Shown here: positions 27,688 to 38,688 of the stretch, piece after piece
How the letters are laid out: every line of letters begins with the position of its first letter
Position numbering within the stretch: position 1 is the stretch's first letter
Source: Rhodothermales bacterium
GTDB taxonomy: Bacteria > Bacteroidota > Rhodothermia > Rhodothermales > JAHQVL01
Assembly (NCBI GenBank): GCA_041391505.1
Contig: JAWKNW010000003.1
Span: forward strand, 124,001-188,000
Length of the DNA stretch: 64,000 nt
Reading direction: 5' to 3'
Translations under genes and position numbers: made by a program
Notes under the pieces: generated by a model
Database searches by the model: none
Told to the model about the DNA's origin: nothing
The model's input: the letters and a program-made list of their open reading frames with translations, nothing else

Positions 27688-28868
27688 TGGGTGCCTCTTT
27701 GCCTCCTTCTACCTTGCTGGCGGCTGCTGGCGGGATCCCGCCGCCCTTCAGCCGCGTCGCGCCATATATCGGGGTGTTTTGTGTTGGGGCTGGCCGGCCC
27801 ATAGCAGCTCGGACCCACGCTGCCCGCGCTCGCGGAGCAGACGGGCGTCACCCTGCGAAAAGCATCGGCTTCGTGTTTACGGCGCGCATGGTGGGGTATA
27901 TGGTGATATTTGCTTTTTCATCGGCCGGCTGATCGACGGCCGCCGACCATCCGCTCATCGGAGGCGCGCTGGAGCACGATGGCGGCGATCATGCTGCTGG
28001 TGCCGCACATCCGCTCGCTGCCGTTGCTGTTGCTGCTCGTCTTCCACGGCTCGGCCAGTGCGACGGCGGATATCGGCACCAACACCCTGCTCAGGACGTT
28101 CGCGAAAAGTGGGACCGTACCTGAACGGGCTCCATTTCTGCTTCGGCAGCGCGTTTCTCACGCCCCATCCTCGTCGCCAGGGCCTTCCACTTCACCGGTC
28201 ACCGCTGTTCGCCTACTGGGCATCGGCGTATGCGCCATCGGTCGCGATATGGGTGATCCCGTCCAGCCCGAGGTCACCGTCCGACCGCACGGACATGTCG
28301 AGGCGCCCGACCTCCGGACGTGTCCATGCTGGTGTTCTTCTTCCGCTTCATGTACGCCGGCATCAGCCGGCTTTCGGCTGGATCTACCTACGCCATCCCG
28401 AGCGCGGCCTCGCCCGGGTGGATACCGCCACGGCGCACCAACTCGACGTTCTCGGGCGGACTGATGGTGGGCCGGCTGATGTCGGTCTACATGTCGAGAC
28501 GCTACCTTCCCCGCCGATCCTGCGGGTGCACCTCATCTGGGCGATCGTGAGCATCGGCATGGTGGCGCAAGCACCGTCCTGCCGGCGCTGATCTGGGTCG
28601 GGGCGCTGAACCTGGGCTGGCGGCGTCGACCATTTTCCCCACCGCGCTCGCCTTCGCCGAGCGCAACATCGAGCGGCAACATCACGACGTTTTATCTCGG
28701 CAGCACGTCGGGTCGATGACCTTGCCGCTCTGACCGGCTCTGATCGACGCCGTAGGCGGGAGCTGGCGATCATGGTCACGTGGCGTGTGCGCCTTCGCGG
28801 CCCTCGCCGATATGCAGCTGATCATCAGATATGGAAGAAATCGTGAAGGCACCAAATGCCCACAATAG
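27688..28868 (+). pseudogene. MFS (sugar) transporter, broken by frameshifts
   Basis: Hydrophobic pieces in all three plus-strand frames join into a 12-helix-type transporter: YIGVFCVGAG, IGFVFTARMVGYM, MLVFFFRFMYAGI, GLMVGRLMSVYMSRR, HLIWAIVSIGMVA and ALAFAERN. The order and about 390 codons suit a major facilitator protein, and the fragments look closest to sugar (FHS/FucP-like) carriers. The start at 27688 and end at 28868 are estimates. Divergent from the PfkB kinase gene, so the pair probably takes up and phosphorylates one sugar. One-base indels are the likely cause of the breaks. Confidence 0.65.
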
Positions 28869-28996
28869 GGCCCAGCGGACGGTCGTTATCGCCATGCTGG
28901 CGACAGCGCCCCCCGGCGCACTGTGTTTTATCAGGAAATCCGCTATTTTCCGGTCGCGGTCGTGGACCGCTCGTGCTATTACGAACACCCTGCATC

Positions 28997-29911
28997 ATGA
29001 TTGAGGTAAACGGACTCACCAAGACGTACGGATCCGAACGCGCGGTGAACGCGATATCGCTCGAGGTCCGTCAGGAGAGGTGCTTGGCTTTCGGCCGAAC
29101 GGCGCGGGCAAGACCACGACGATGAAGGTCATCACGTGTTATCTCCCGCCTTCCGAAGGCACCGTCCTCGTGGACGGGCTCGACGTCCGCAAGGACGGTC
29201 TCGAAATCCGGACGCAAGATCGGCTACCTCCCCGAGCACACGCCGCTATATCACGACATGCAGGTATACGACTACCTGTCGTTTGTCGCGGCGATGCGCG
29301 GCGCCGGCCGGCGACCGATCAAAGCGCATCGCCCAGATGGCCGATTGTATGCGGCCTGGGCTCCGTGCTCGGAAAAGATCGACGCCCCGTCCAAAGGCTA
29401 CCGGCAACGGGTGGGCCCTGCCCAGGCGATGATCCACAACCCCCCCATCGTCATCCTCGACGAGCCGACGTCGGGCCTCGACCCCAACCAGATCGTCGAG
29501 ATCCGGAGCTCATCAAGGCCATCGGCACAGAGCGGACGGTCATCCTTTCCACCCACATCCTTTCGGAAGTGGAAGCCCCGTGCGATCGCGTGCTCATCAT
29601 CAACAAGGGCTCGATCGAGGCGGACGGCACGCCGGACGAGCTGCGCACCATGTACCGCGGCGCGCAGATCCGTTTCGGCCTCCAGCACGCCGGCGCGGAC
29701 GTGGCCCCGCCCTGGAAGCCTGGGCAAAGGCCCGCATCACGGGCCAGCTCGTTCAGGACGGCGAGACGCTCACCCTGTCCACCGACCTCAAGGAAGACCT
29801 CCGGCCCGAACTCTTCCGCATGGCGGTAGACCGGGGCTGGACGCTCACCGAGCTGCACCGCAACCAGGCCAACTTGGAAGACATCTTCCGTCAGCCACCA
29901 CCACGGCCTGA
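28997..29911 (+). pseudogene. gldA: Gliding-type ABC transporter ATP-binding protein GldA, broken by frameshifts
   Basis: Starts MIEVNGLTKTYGSERAVNAI in one frame, then shifts near 29,080 (PNGAGKTTTMKVITCYLPP, Walker A), again near 29,215, 29,320 and 29,370, and reads ILDEPTSGLDPNQIVEI (Walker B) and VILSTHILSEVE (switch His). The C-terminal extension QANLEDIFRQ is typical of GldA-like ABC-2 ATPases. At the first break, VRQ-GEVLGFLGPNGAGK would be restored by adding back a few bases lost from G and C runs. With the following permease and GldG it forms the ABC complex linked to gliding and type IX secretion in Bacteroidota. Confidence 0.8.
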
Positions 29912-29944
29912 CGGGCCGCCTCATCGTTTGTTGTCGCTACGATC

Positions 29945-30659
29945 ATGCATGAAACCTGGACCCTGACGAAGCGCGAGTTGCACGCCTATTTCGACAGCCC
30001 GGCGGCGTACGTCGTGCTGAGCGTGTTTCTCCTGTTCACCGGCTGGTTCTTCTTCAGCAACCCGCTGTTTATCGAAAACGTCGCGTCCCTGCGTACGTTG
30101 TTCGAGTTCGCCCTGTTCCATCTTCTCCTCTTTTTCGTGCCGGCGATCAACATGTCGCTCTTCGCCGAGGAGCGCCGCGCCGCACGCTCGAGCTGCTGCT
30201 CACGATGCCCATCCGCGACTGGCAGATCATCGTCGGCAAGCTGCTCGCCGCGACGGTGCTGCTATGGCCGCCCGCGTTGACCTTCGTATACGCCATCACA
30301 TTCTCCATCCTGGGCGACCTCGACTTCGGGCCACTGCCGGCGGCTACCTCGGCTTCCCTGCTCTTCGGGCCGTCGTGCGTGCCGATCGGGCTCCTCGCGT
30401 CCAGCTTCCTGACGCGGAATCAGATCGTGGCGTTCATCCTCGGATTCGCCATCATTTTCGTGTGCTGTACAGCTGGATAAGGTGACGCTGTTCGTCCCCC
30501 AGTCGCTCGCCGGCATATTCCAGTATCTCAGCTCTGGATTACCACTCACAAAACCTGCTGCGCGGAGTCATCGACACGCGCGACATCCTGTACTACCTGT
30601 CGGTTACGGGATTCGCCTGTGTGCTGACGGCCTACAACCTGGCCCGCCGGCCTGAATGA
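29945..30659 (+). pseudogene. gldF: ABC-2 permease GldF, broken by frameshifts
   Basis: Starts MHETWTLTKRELHAYFDSPA and shows helices VVLSVFLLFTGWFFF and LLLFFVPAINMSLFAEERR. A missing G near 30,180 breaks the frame before TLELLLTMPIRDWQIIVGKL, the conserved ABC-2 loop. More indels occur around 30,333-30,375 and 30,470, after which LSVTGFACVLTAYNLARRPE closes the protein. Normal length for GldF is about 240 residues. It is 33 bp downstream of gldA and upstream of gldG. Confidence 0.8.
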
Positions 30660-30668
30660 CCGCGCCGC

Positions 30669-30759
30669 CCCGGTCTGGCCGCGCCGTGCGGCCGCGCCGC
30701 CAGACCGGGACGCTGCATGTACCTGCAACATCTCCGAGACGCAAGCTTTTGCATCTCGG
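30669..30759. other. Two hairpins between gldF and gldG
   Basis: First: perfect 11-bp arms CCCGGTCTGGC (30669-30679) and GCCAGACCGGG (30699-30709). Second: CCGAGACGCAA GCTT TTGCATCTCGG (about 30734-30759) with one mismatch. No T-tract. They may set the ratio of the two products within the operon. Confidence 0.6.
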
Positions 30760-30772
30760 CAAGGACAAACCC

Positions 30773-32273
30773 ATGAAACGCGACTGGAATACCCGTACGG
30801 CCCTGCTCCTGATCGCCTGATCCTGGTGGCGGTCAATCTGGTCGGCATGAACCTGTTCGGCCGGCTCGACCACCGACGACCGGGTCTACTCGTTGTCCGA
30901 CGCCTCGATCGACATCGTCGAATCCCCTGCCCGACCCGATCACGATCAAGGCGTTTTTCACCGACAACCTGCCGGCGCCCCATAGCGACAACCGCCGCTT
31001 CAAGGATAAGCTCGACGACTACCGGCCTACGGCGGCGCCAATGTGCAATACGCGTTTCGTCGATCCCGTGGACGATGAGGAGCTGCAACAGGAAGCCGCC
31101 CGCTACCGCATCCCGCCCGTCCAGATCCAGGTCTTCGAACAGGACAACGTCCAGTTCAAGAACGCCTATATGGGCGTGGCCATCCTCTACGGCAACAAGC
31201 GGGAAGTCATCCCGTGTTCGAGGACCGCGCCACGCTCGAATACGACATCACGAGCGCCATCCGCCGGCTCAACGGACGCCCTGCCGTCCATCGGATTCTG
31301 AGCGAGATGGCGCGCGATGCCGTCGTTCTATCAGCAGCTCGGGCGAAACTACGAGCGCAAGACGATCACCGTGGTGGATTCCACCGGCCGGCTCAGCGAG
31401 GCGCCCGACGCGCTGTTTATCGTCGCGCCCCGGGATTCGCTCCCCGAAGCCCACCTGCGCGCCATCGACACCTATCTGATGGAGGGCGGCCGGCTCGCCG
31501 TGCTCCTCAACCGCGTGGATGTGATCATCCAGGCCGGCCAGGCCTTCGAACACAACACGGCGCTCGAATCCCTGCTCGCCTCCTACGGCGTGGGGCTCCA
31601 CACCGACCTCGTGATGGACGAGCAGAACGCCCCCATCTCGGTGCAGCGCCCGATGGGCTCCTACACGGTCAGCCAGCAGATCCCGTATCCGTTCCTGCCC
31701 GTCGTCACGAATTTCAACGCCGGCAACAACATGGTGAACCGGATCGGCAGCGCCATGCTGTTCTTCGCGAGCACCGTGGACACCTCGCTGGCCCTGCCGC
31801 CCGGCGCGACGCGTGAGATCCTGGCGTCCAGCACCCAGCGAAGCCAGCTCCAGGAAGGCTTTTTTATGATCCAGCCCGGCTTCCCGCCCGAGATGAACTT
31901 CTCCGACGGGCCGTTCCCGCTCGCGGCCGCCTACACGGGGTCCTTCCCCAGCGCCTATGAGCCGGGCGTCCAGAGCGCCGGCACGCGCATCGTGCTGGTG
32001 GGCGACGGCGATTTCATCAACGAGTCGATCGTCGGCGCCGTGCCCGGCAACATCAACCTGGGGCTTAACATGGCCGACTGGCTCGTCCAGGACGACGCGC
32101 TCCTCGCGATCCGGTCCAAGAGCAACGAACCGCGGGTCCTCCGCGAGACGTCGGAAGGCGCCCGCGCCTGGATCAAATACGGCAACATGCTCGCGCCCCT
32201 GCTCCTGCTGGTAGGCTTCGGCCTCTTCCGCTGGCAGAAACGCCGTTCGAGGCAGATCGTGCTGGCGCCCTGA
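30773..32273 (+). pseudogene. gldG: GldG, auxiliary protein of the gliding ABC transporter (5' third frameshifted)
   Basis: Starts MKRDWNTRTALLLIA with one N-terminal membrane helix (LVAVNLVGMNLFGRL). The first 180 codons are split over several frames (YSLSDASIDIVE, KAFFTDNLPAP, YRIPPVQIQVFEQDNVQF). From about 31,317 the rest is in one clean frame: ALFIVAPRDSLPEAHLRAID, then RIVLVGDGDFINES, and a C-terminal helix LAPLLLLVGFGLFRW. That is the ABC_transp_aux/GldG layout: a periplasmic domain between two anchors. Two thirds of the gene is intact, so the breaks upstream look technical. Confidence 0.82.
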
Positions 32274-32326
32274 AGCGCCGCGCGACCGCCATCGACTCCA
32301 CCAACCTCGCTTCCCGCACCGATCCC

Positions 32327-33226
32327 ATGCAACAACGTCAACTCCTCTGGTTGCTCGGCGCCCTCGTCGTCCTCGTGGGGATTGCTTTTGCAACAGGCTC
32401 TTTCAACAAAAACGCCTCCACGCTCGACCTCCCGGCGCTGAAGATCCCCGGCAACGAACTGACGCGCATCGTCATCACGCGCGGCGGATCGCCGTTCGCC
32501 TTCGAAAAACAGGAGGATGGATGGCAGGTCGTCGAGCCGATCGCCGGCAAGGCCGATAGCGCCCTCGTCGCCCAGCTCATCGCCAACCTCACCGCCATCG
32601 AGCTGGAGACCATCGTGTCGAACAACGAGGAACGGTATGCCGAATACGGCCTCGGCGAGGGGGAAAAGCAGGTGGACCTCATCTGGCCGAGCGGCGGCAA
32701 GACGATCCTGATCGGCGGCAACGGCCCCGATCTCCAGTCGTATTACCTGCGCATCGCCGGCGACCGCCGGGTGTACCTCACGAAGGGCCGCCTCAACCTG
32801 CCGGACGACACCGACCGCTGGCGCGACAAAACCGTCCTGGCCATCCCGCGCGGCAACATCGAGAAGGTCGTCGTCTCGGGCCCGGACGCCGGCTACGAAC
32901 TCGCACTGACCGCCGAAGGATGGTCCATCTCCATCGACGGAGACGGCAGCGAGCCGGCGGACTCGTCCGCGGTGATGGACTGGCTCTCCCGCTTCGCGCC
33001 CCTCAAGGCCGCGGGCTTCATGCGCGGCACCACGGCCGCCGACATCAAGGCCAACGCCACGCATCAGGTCCACTTCAGCATTCCGGGCGCCGGCACCCAG
33101 ACCCTCTGGATCGAGGCGCGCGAAACCGAACTCGCCGCCACGGCATCCGGCCAGGACACGGCCTACCGGCTCAACTTCAACCAGCTGGAGCAGCTCACTC
33201 CGCAAGCCGGCACCTTTGAGAACTAG
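32327..33226 (+). CDS. DUF4340 protein, partner of the GldAFG transporter
   Basis: About 299 residues, intact. One N-terminal membrane anchor (LLWLLGALVVLVGIAFATG), then a periplasmic domain with the repeated DUF4340 pattern (FEKQEDGWQVVEPI, RYAEYGLGEGEKQVDL). DUF4340 genes commonly follow gldG-like genes in bacteria; here it is 53 bp downstream of gldG on the same strand. It probably works with the ABC transporter in the periplasm. The molecular role is not known. Confidence 0.85.
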   Translation: MQQRQLLWLLGALVVLVGIAFATGSFNKNASTLDLPALKIPGNELTRIVITRGGSPFAFEKQEDGWQVVEPIAGKADSALVAQLIANLTAIELETIVSNNEERYAEYGLGEGEKQVDLIWPSGGKTILIGGNGPDLQSYYLRIAGDRRVYLTKGRLNLPDDTDRWRDKTVLAIPRGNIEKVVVSGPDAGYELALTAEGWSISIDGDGSEPADSSAVMDWLSRFAPLKAAGFMRGTTAADIKANATHQVHFSIPGAGTQTLWIEARETELAATASGQDTAYRLNFNQLEQLTPQAGTFEN

Positions 33227-33245
33227 CGCCGGGCTTCGCCGCGCG

Positions 33246-35078
33246 TCACTCCACCGTCACGCTCTTGGCCAGGTTTCGGGGCTGGTCGACGTTGCAGCCG
33301 CGCAGGACGGCGATGTGGTAGGATAGCAGCTGCAGCGGGATCGACGCGAGGATCGGCGAGAGGAACGGCTCGGTCGGCGGGATGTGGATGACATGCTCGC
33401 ACAGCTCGTCGAGTTCGTGATTGCCTTCCTCGGTGATCGCGATGACCGAGCCCTGGCGGGCCACCACCTCCTCGATGTTGGAGATGACCTTGTCGTACGT
33501 CCCGTCTTTCAGGGCGATGAACACCACCGGCATTTGCCGGTCGATGAGCGCGATCGGCCCGTGTTTCATTTCCGCCGCCGGATATCCTTCCGCGTGGATG
33601 TACGAGATCTCCTTCAGCTTGAGCGCGCCTTCGAGCGCGACGGGGAAATTATAGCCGCGCCCGAGGTACAAAAAGTTCGTCGCGTAGCGGTACGTGGCGC
33701 TGAGCGAGCGGATCTCCTCGTCGATCTTGAGCACCTCGCGGACCTGGTCCGGCAGGCCGGCCAGCGCCCGGAGGTGATAGGCCATCGCCGCCGGCGTGAG
33801 CGTCCGCCCCTCCGCCAGTTTGAGCGCGATCATGCTCAGCACGAGCACCTGCGCGGTGAACGCCTTCGTCGACGCCACGCCGATTTCGGGCCCCGCATGG
33901 AGGTACACACCGGCGTCCGTCTCGCGCGCGATGGTCGAGCCGACCGCGTTGCAGATCCCGAGCACCGGGACGCCCTTCCGCTGCGCCTCGCGCACGGCGG
34001 CCAGCGTATCGGCCGTCTCGCCGCTCTGCGAGATCACGAGCACGATGTCTCCCTGGCGCAGAATCGGGTCGCGGTAGCGGAATTCGCTAGCGTATTCGAC
34101 TTCCACCGGGATGCGGGCCAGCGCTTCGATGAGGTATTCGCCCACGAGGCCGGCGTGCCACGACGTCCCGCACGCGCAGATGATGATGCGGTTCGCATCC
34201 CGCAGCGTATCCATCACATCGATCAGGCCGCCGAGCAGGATCCGGTTTTCATCCACGAGGACACGGCCGCGCATGCAGTTCTCGAGCGAGGCCGGCTGCT
34301 CCATAATCTCCTTCAGCATGAAATGCGGATAACCGCTCTTTTCAATCTCCTCGAGATCCCATTCCAGTGCGTGCACCTCCTTCTCCAGCGGCACGTTGAG
34401 GATAGTGCGCACCTGATAGCCGCCGCGGCGGACTTCCACCATCTCGCCGTCGTTCAGGTAGACGACCTGGCGCGTGTGCTCCACGATCGCGGAGGCGTCG
34501 GAAGCCAGAAAAAACTCGCCATCCCCCACGCCCAGGATCAGCGGACTCCCCTTCCGGGCCGCCAGCAGCAAATCGGGATCGCTCTGGGAGACGATGACGA
34601 TGCCGTAGGTGCCGGCGACCTGCGTGAGCGCCTGCTGCATCGCCTGCGGCAGCGGCAACCCCGTCTCCTTGCGGACGTCGTCGATCAGATGCACCAGCGC
34701 CTCGGTGTCGGTCTGACTCACGAACGTATACCCCTGCCGCGTCAGGCGTTCTCGGATGGTCTGGTAGTTTTCGATGATGCCGTTGTGCGCCAGCGCGAAA
34801 TCGCCGTCGGCCGAGACGTGCGGGTGCGCGTTGATGTCGCTCGGGAAGCCGTGCGTCGCCCAGCGCGTGTGCCCGATGCCTAGCGTCCCGTTCATCCCGC
34901 CGGCGTTCAGCGAACCCGTCAGGTCGCTCACTTTCCCCTTCTTCTTCCGAACCGTCAGCACATCCTCGACGGTGGCGATGCCCGCCGAATCGTAGCCTCG
35001 GTATTCGAGACGCTGAAGACCTTGAACGAGAATGGGCTGGGCCTGACGATGCCCGATATATCCGACAATGCCGCACAT
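33246..35078 (-). CDS. glmS: Glutamine-fructose-6-phosphate aminotransferase GlmS
   Basis: 610 residues, intact and of normal length. Starts MCGIVGYIG, giving the glutaminase N-terminal Cys after removal of Met; LEYRGYDSAGIA and HTRWATHG follow. The C-terminal half holds two SIS domains (ACGTSWHAGLVGEYLIE; SQSGETADTLAAVREA) and ends NLAKSVTVE with the catalytic Lys. It makes glucosamine-6-phosphate for peptidoglycan and lipopolysaccharide. It is convergent with the DUF4340 gene. No leader structure such as a glmS ribozyme was seen in the 160 bp before it. Confidence 0.97.
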   Translation of the reverse strand: MCGIVGYIGHRQAQPILVQGLQRLEYRGYDSAGIATVEDVLTVRKKKGKVSDLTGSLNAGGMNGTLGIGHTRWATHGFPSDINAHPHVSADGDFALAHNGIIENYQTIRERLTRQGYTFVSQTDTEALVHLIDDVRKETGLPLPQAMQQALTQVAGTYGIVIVSQSDPDLLLAARKGSPLILGVGDGEFFLASDASAIVEHTRQVVYLNDGEMVEVRRGGYQVRTILNVPLEKEVHALEWDLEEIEKSGYPHFMLKEIMEQPASLENCMRGRVLVDENRILLGGLIDVMDTLRDANRIIICACGTSWHAGLVGEYLIEALARIPVEVEYASEFRYRDPILRQGDIVLVISQSGETADTLAAVREAQRKGVPVLGICNAVGSTIARETDAGVYLHAGPEIGVASTKAFTAQVLVLSMIALKLAEGRTLTPAAMAYHLRALAGLPDQVREVLKIDEEIRSLSATYRYATNFLYLGRGYNFPVALEGALKLKEISYIHAEGYPAAEMKHGPIALIDRQMPVVFIALKDGTYDKVISNIEEVVARQGSVIAITEEGNHELDELCEHVIHIPPTEPFLSPILASIPLQLLSYHIAVLRGCNVDQPRNLAKSVTVE

Positions 35079-35240
35079 AAGCGCTGGAAATCTAGGGTGA
35101 GATGAAATGCGGGGAGACGCACCGGAGGCACCCGATCACGGATCGTGCCGAACGGATGGGCGACGCGCCGGAGAAACGCAGGAGGCGCGTCGGGAGGTGG
35201 CTGCCGGCCCGATTCCCAACGCCGCCCCGATAGCGAGGTT

Positions 35241-36256
35241 TCAGCGGCCGGCGGGCGAGGTGACCGTGCGCCCCACGGCTTCCGCGATGAGCCGGATCTG
35301 CTGCATGAGTTCGACGAACTGCTCGAACAGCGCCGGGACCGTCGCAGCGCCGATTGCGGGTCGGGGTGGATGTCGATCAAGACCTGTGCGCGCCGGCGGC
35401 GTCGGCCGCGCGCGCCATCGGCGTCACCTTGTTGCGGAGCCCGGGGATGCCGTGGCTCGGATCGGCGAGGACGGGGAGGGCCTGGACTGCACCACCGGAT
35501 GGAGGACAGATCGAGCGTATGCGTACGGTCGAATGTCCGGATGCCGCCCTCGCAGAGCATGACGGGCGTTGTTCTGGGTCAGGATTTTTCAGCCCCCATC
35601 AGCCAGTCCTCGATCCGGGCGGCGAGGCCGCGCTGCAGGGATCACCGGCTTGCCGGTCCGCGCCACCTCCGACAGCAGCACGTCGTTCTGCATGCCCTGC
35701 GCCGCCACGAGGAGGCCGTCCGCCGCGTCGGCGGCCTTTTCGACCAGCGTTCGTCGGCCACTCCGAGCACGAGGTTGAGGCCATGCCGGCTCGCGATGGC
35801 GCGGATCAGATCGACCCGATCGTCCGCCGGCCACTGCGGCGTGTGCGCGGCCTTCTTCGGGCGCAACAGACTCGTCCGCAGGAACCGGGCACGTTCTCCG
35901 ACACCAGCAGGGTGGCCACCTGCTCCAGTTGTTCCTCCGACCTCGAACACCTGCGGTCCGGCCATCACCGCGACCCGGTCGCTGCCGATCGGAAATGCCG
36001 TTCACCCGATTACCGTAGGCCTGCTGCGCCGCCAGGTCCGGCTGGCGATCTTGCAGGGGCCGGTGACCTGATACACCTCGGCCACCCTCCAGCACCCGCA
36101 CCTGGCGCAGATCGAAATCAGGCCGCACACCGATCGCGCCCAGCACCGTCTGATGCACGCCGCTCGATCGATGCACATCGAACCCGAACCGACCTCTCGC
36201 CCGATGACGGCCTCGATCAGCCTCTCTTCCACACCGGCTTGCATGACTACGACCAT
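35241..36256 (-). pseudogene. DAHP synthase (aroF-type, class I beta), broken by frameshifts
   Basis: Starts MVVVMQAGVEERLIEAVI at 36256, an N-terminal ferredoxin-like (ACT-like) region. Later frames hold GVHQTVLGAIGVRPDFDL, then VAVMAGPQVFEVE, the KPV(I)LQRG-like strand, GGIRTFDRTHTLDL and IDIHPDPQSAL, and it ends AEAVGRTVTSPAGR. These are the strands and metal motifs of 3-deoxy-D-arabino-heptulosonate-7-phosphate synthase, the first step of the shikimate pathway. At least six frame changes are present in about 1 kb. As the normal gene is needed for aromatic amino acids, menaquinone and folate, I think the breaks are sequence errors. Confidence 0.78.
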
Positions 36257-36266
36257 GGGGCAATCG

Positions 36267-36386
36267 GATTAAGGTTTAAGGATTAAAGATCAAGGATCAA
36301 GAATCAAGGATTGTGTTTACGGTCAGAAACAGTGAGGATGTTTGATCGCCAAAACATCCCTGAAACCATGAACTCAAACCTTGAAC
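36267..36386. repeat. Heptanucleotide repeat, 6 forward and 2 inverted units
   Basis: GATTAAG, GTTTAAG, GATTAAA, GATCAAG, GATCAAG and AATCAAG run from 36267 to 36308; inverted CTCAAAC and CTTGAAC lie at 36373-36386, next to the lptB stop. The gap between DAHP synthase and lptB holds nothing else. Confidence 0.7.
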
Positions 36387-36388
36387 CC

Positions 36389-37127
36389 CTACTTGTACCG
36401 CTCCAGGGTAACCAAGATAGCGTTTTCGCACTTCTTCGTCGCTCGCGAGGGCCTTCGGCGGAAGCCCTGTTTCAGGATGCACCTCGTGAGAGCAGGTAGG
36501 CGCGGTCGGTGATCGCCAGGGTCTCGTGGACATTGTACAGCATCGGCACCCTGATCCTTGTCCTTCAGGCCGGCGACGATCGACTGAATGTCCTCCACCG
36601 CGATCGGGTCGACGCCGGTGAAAGGCTCATCCAGCAAAAAGCGCGGATCGGACGCCAGGGCGCGCGCGACTTCGTGCGCCGGCGTGCTCCCCGCCCGACA
36701 GCATGTAGCCCTTCGACTTGCGCACCCGTTCGAGCCCGAACTCCTCGATCAGGCTGTCCACGCGTACTGCCCGCGCCTTCCGGTCGAGCGACCGGAATTC
36801 CCAGCACCGCCGCGTGCAGGTTGCCTCCACGCTCAGATGGCTAAAAATCGACGCTTCCTGCGCCAGATAGCCGATCCCGTAGCGCGCCCGCTTGTACATC
36901 GGCACCTCGCGAAATATCCCGGTCGCCGAGTGTGATCTGGCCAGTGTGCGGTTTCACCATCCCGACGATCACGTAATGGCCGTCGTCTTGCCCGCCCCGT
37001 TCGGCCCCAGCAGCCCGACGATCTCGCCCTGCGCCACATCGAGGCTCACGCCGGAGACCGCCTCCCGCTTCTTGTAGCGGCGGACCAGGTTGCGCGCCCG
37101 GAGAACGAGCGTGCCGGCAGATGCCAT
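36389..37127 (-). pseudogene. lptB: LPS export ABC transporter ATPase LptB, broken by frameshifts
   Basis: Starts MASAGTLVLRARNLVRRYKK and reaches GEIVGLLGPNGAGKTTA (Walker A) in frame. A missing T near 36,972 then breaks YYVIVGMV, the family hallmark after Walker A. Other frames give YGIGYLAQEASIFSHLSVE, the signature MLSGGE and FLLDEPFTGVDPIAVEDI (Walker B), ending near ASDEEVRKRYLG and LERYK. All are LptB-specific. The protein drives lipopolysaccharide export from the inner membrane with LptC and LptA-like partners, whose genes follow on the same strand upstream. Confidence 0.83.
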
Positions 37128-37204
37128 GTGCGTTGCTTCTTCCCATTTTCCCGTCATCTCTTGAGCCGCCGCGATCCCATCACGGCGCGTCGAAGGACCT
37201 TATT

Positions 37205-38678
37205 TTAACGGACGCTGCACTTATCACGTCTGTCGCGCTCACCGGCCGCGGCGCGGAACGCGAGCCGCCCGGCGCCCGGATCGAGCAGCCGTTCCATCGC
37301 TGGCCGGCGTTCGGGCTGCCAGCGCTCTGCAGCTCGAACGGAGGGAATCAACGCAACGGGATACATCACGTTCTGCGTTCCGGACAACGCCTGGAATAAT
37401 TTCAGCTCGGCTGGCAAACTGAAGCAAAACGGTCGCCCGATGCGTGACTGCGCCATCGACCCCACCGGTGTCGTTGCTGCGGTAGTAGATCGCCCGGCCT
37501 GGGGCCAGACCTTCAGGCTCTGGAGGAATCCTCCTGAAACAGCCCCATCAGGTTTTCGCCGCGCAGCTGGTGGATGCGCTCGATCGTCGTATCCTCCCGG
37601 GCGGCAGGCGCGCCCCGCACGAGGAGGGAATCGATGGAGCCGGCGGTCGCCGTGGCCTGCAGGCTGTCGCCCGTGATCTGCAGAACTGGTACCAGGCCAT
37701 CGGCTCCTGTAGAACCGGTTCGACCGCGCAGCGGCCTCCCTTCCAGCGCGATCCGGTCGTACACCGACGAATCCGCCACCGCCGCGAACTCTTGCGCTGC
37801 CATACCCGGACGGAATCCACCGCGATCAGACGCTGAGCGAGCCCGGAACACATCCAGCCGCGGCGCATCAGCAGCGTGTCCGTGTCGACGCCTCGTCGAA
37901 TCCCGCCGGAACTGGGCAAAAGCAGGCGTCGCTGACGATGTTGCTGATCCCGTTCCGGTTGTCGTTGAAGGCGTAGTCGCCGAAGAGGTAGGACTGCGAG
38001 AGGGAATCGGATCTTCGGACACGTCTCTGCCCTCCGCCAGCCGATGCGCTGTACGAAAACGCGCCCGCGCCCGATGGAGATTTCCGTCTCCCGAAATAGG
38101 TGACGAGTCGGCCTCGAGGTGGGTCCGATCTTCGTCCAGCACCACGTCGTGATAAACTCGGCGCGTTTCTCGTCCGAGAAGTATTCACGCCTTTGCTGCG
38201 AAGCACGGTAAGGCTGTCCACCAGCCGCACGTCGCGGTCGAACACCGTGCGTCTTCGTTGGCATAGTACCGTGCAGACGGCGCGTAGACGTCGATATCGC
38301 CATCGGTGAGCCAGCCACGTTGCCGGTGGCGCGCCCTTCCTTGATGCGGGTGTTGTAGACGATGCTGTCCGCCTCGCGAATCGCCGCTCGACGATCATCA
38401 CGCGTCCGGTGAGGACCACCCGGGTCCCGTTCCAGATAGCGGATACCCGATTGGCCCAGAGGCGGGTGCTGTCCTGGACGAGCTGCACACGGCCTTCGAG
38501 GATCTGCACCGGGTCGTCGCCGACGTTGCCGCGCGGAGAGGCGGTCGTGGTGTTGAGTGATCTGGACCTGTTTCTCCGTGAATCGCGCGGGCGTGAGGCC
38601 CTGCGCCCGCGCGCCGGCCCCGCCGGCTGCTCCCCAGAGCGCCGTCGCGATCGTTGCCAGTATCCAGTGCAGCCTCAT
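37205..38678 (-). pseudogene. OstA-like (LptA-type) LPS transport protein, broken by frameshifts
   Basis: Starts MRLHWILATIATALWGAAGG with a signal peptide at 38678. Pieces then carry repeated beta-strand motifs: VQILEGRVQLVQDSTRLWA, VVLTGRVMIVER, ADSIVYNTRIKEGRATG and SLSQSYLFGDYAFNDN. The end carries RIHQLRGENLMGLFQE and PAMERLLDPG. It matches the longer OstA_2-type proteins of Bacteroidota, which carry lipopolysaccharide across the periplasm as LptA does. About 490 codons. It lies between lptC and lptB, the usual order for this export system. Many indels. Confidence 0.72.
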
Positions 38679-38688
38679 GACGTGGCGT

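Noticed and set aside
26600..31300. True pseudogenes from ageing of an accessory region
   Set aside because: The broken genes are conserved core functions, breaks look like one-base indels, and the neighbouring stretch with the same operon (gldG 3' end, DUF4340) is intact.
33246..35240. glmS ribozyme or riboswitch in the glmS leader
   Set aside because: The 160 bp before the start shows no conserved ribozyme core; glmS ribozymes are also typical of Firmicutes.
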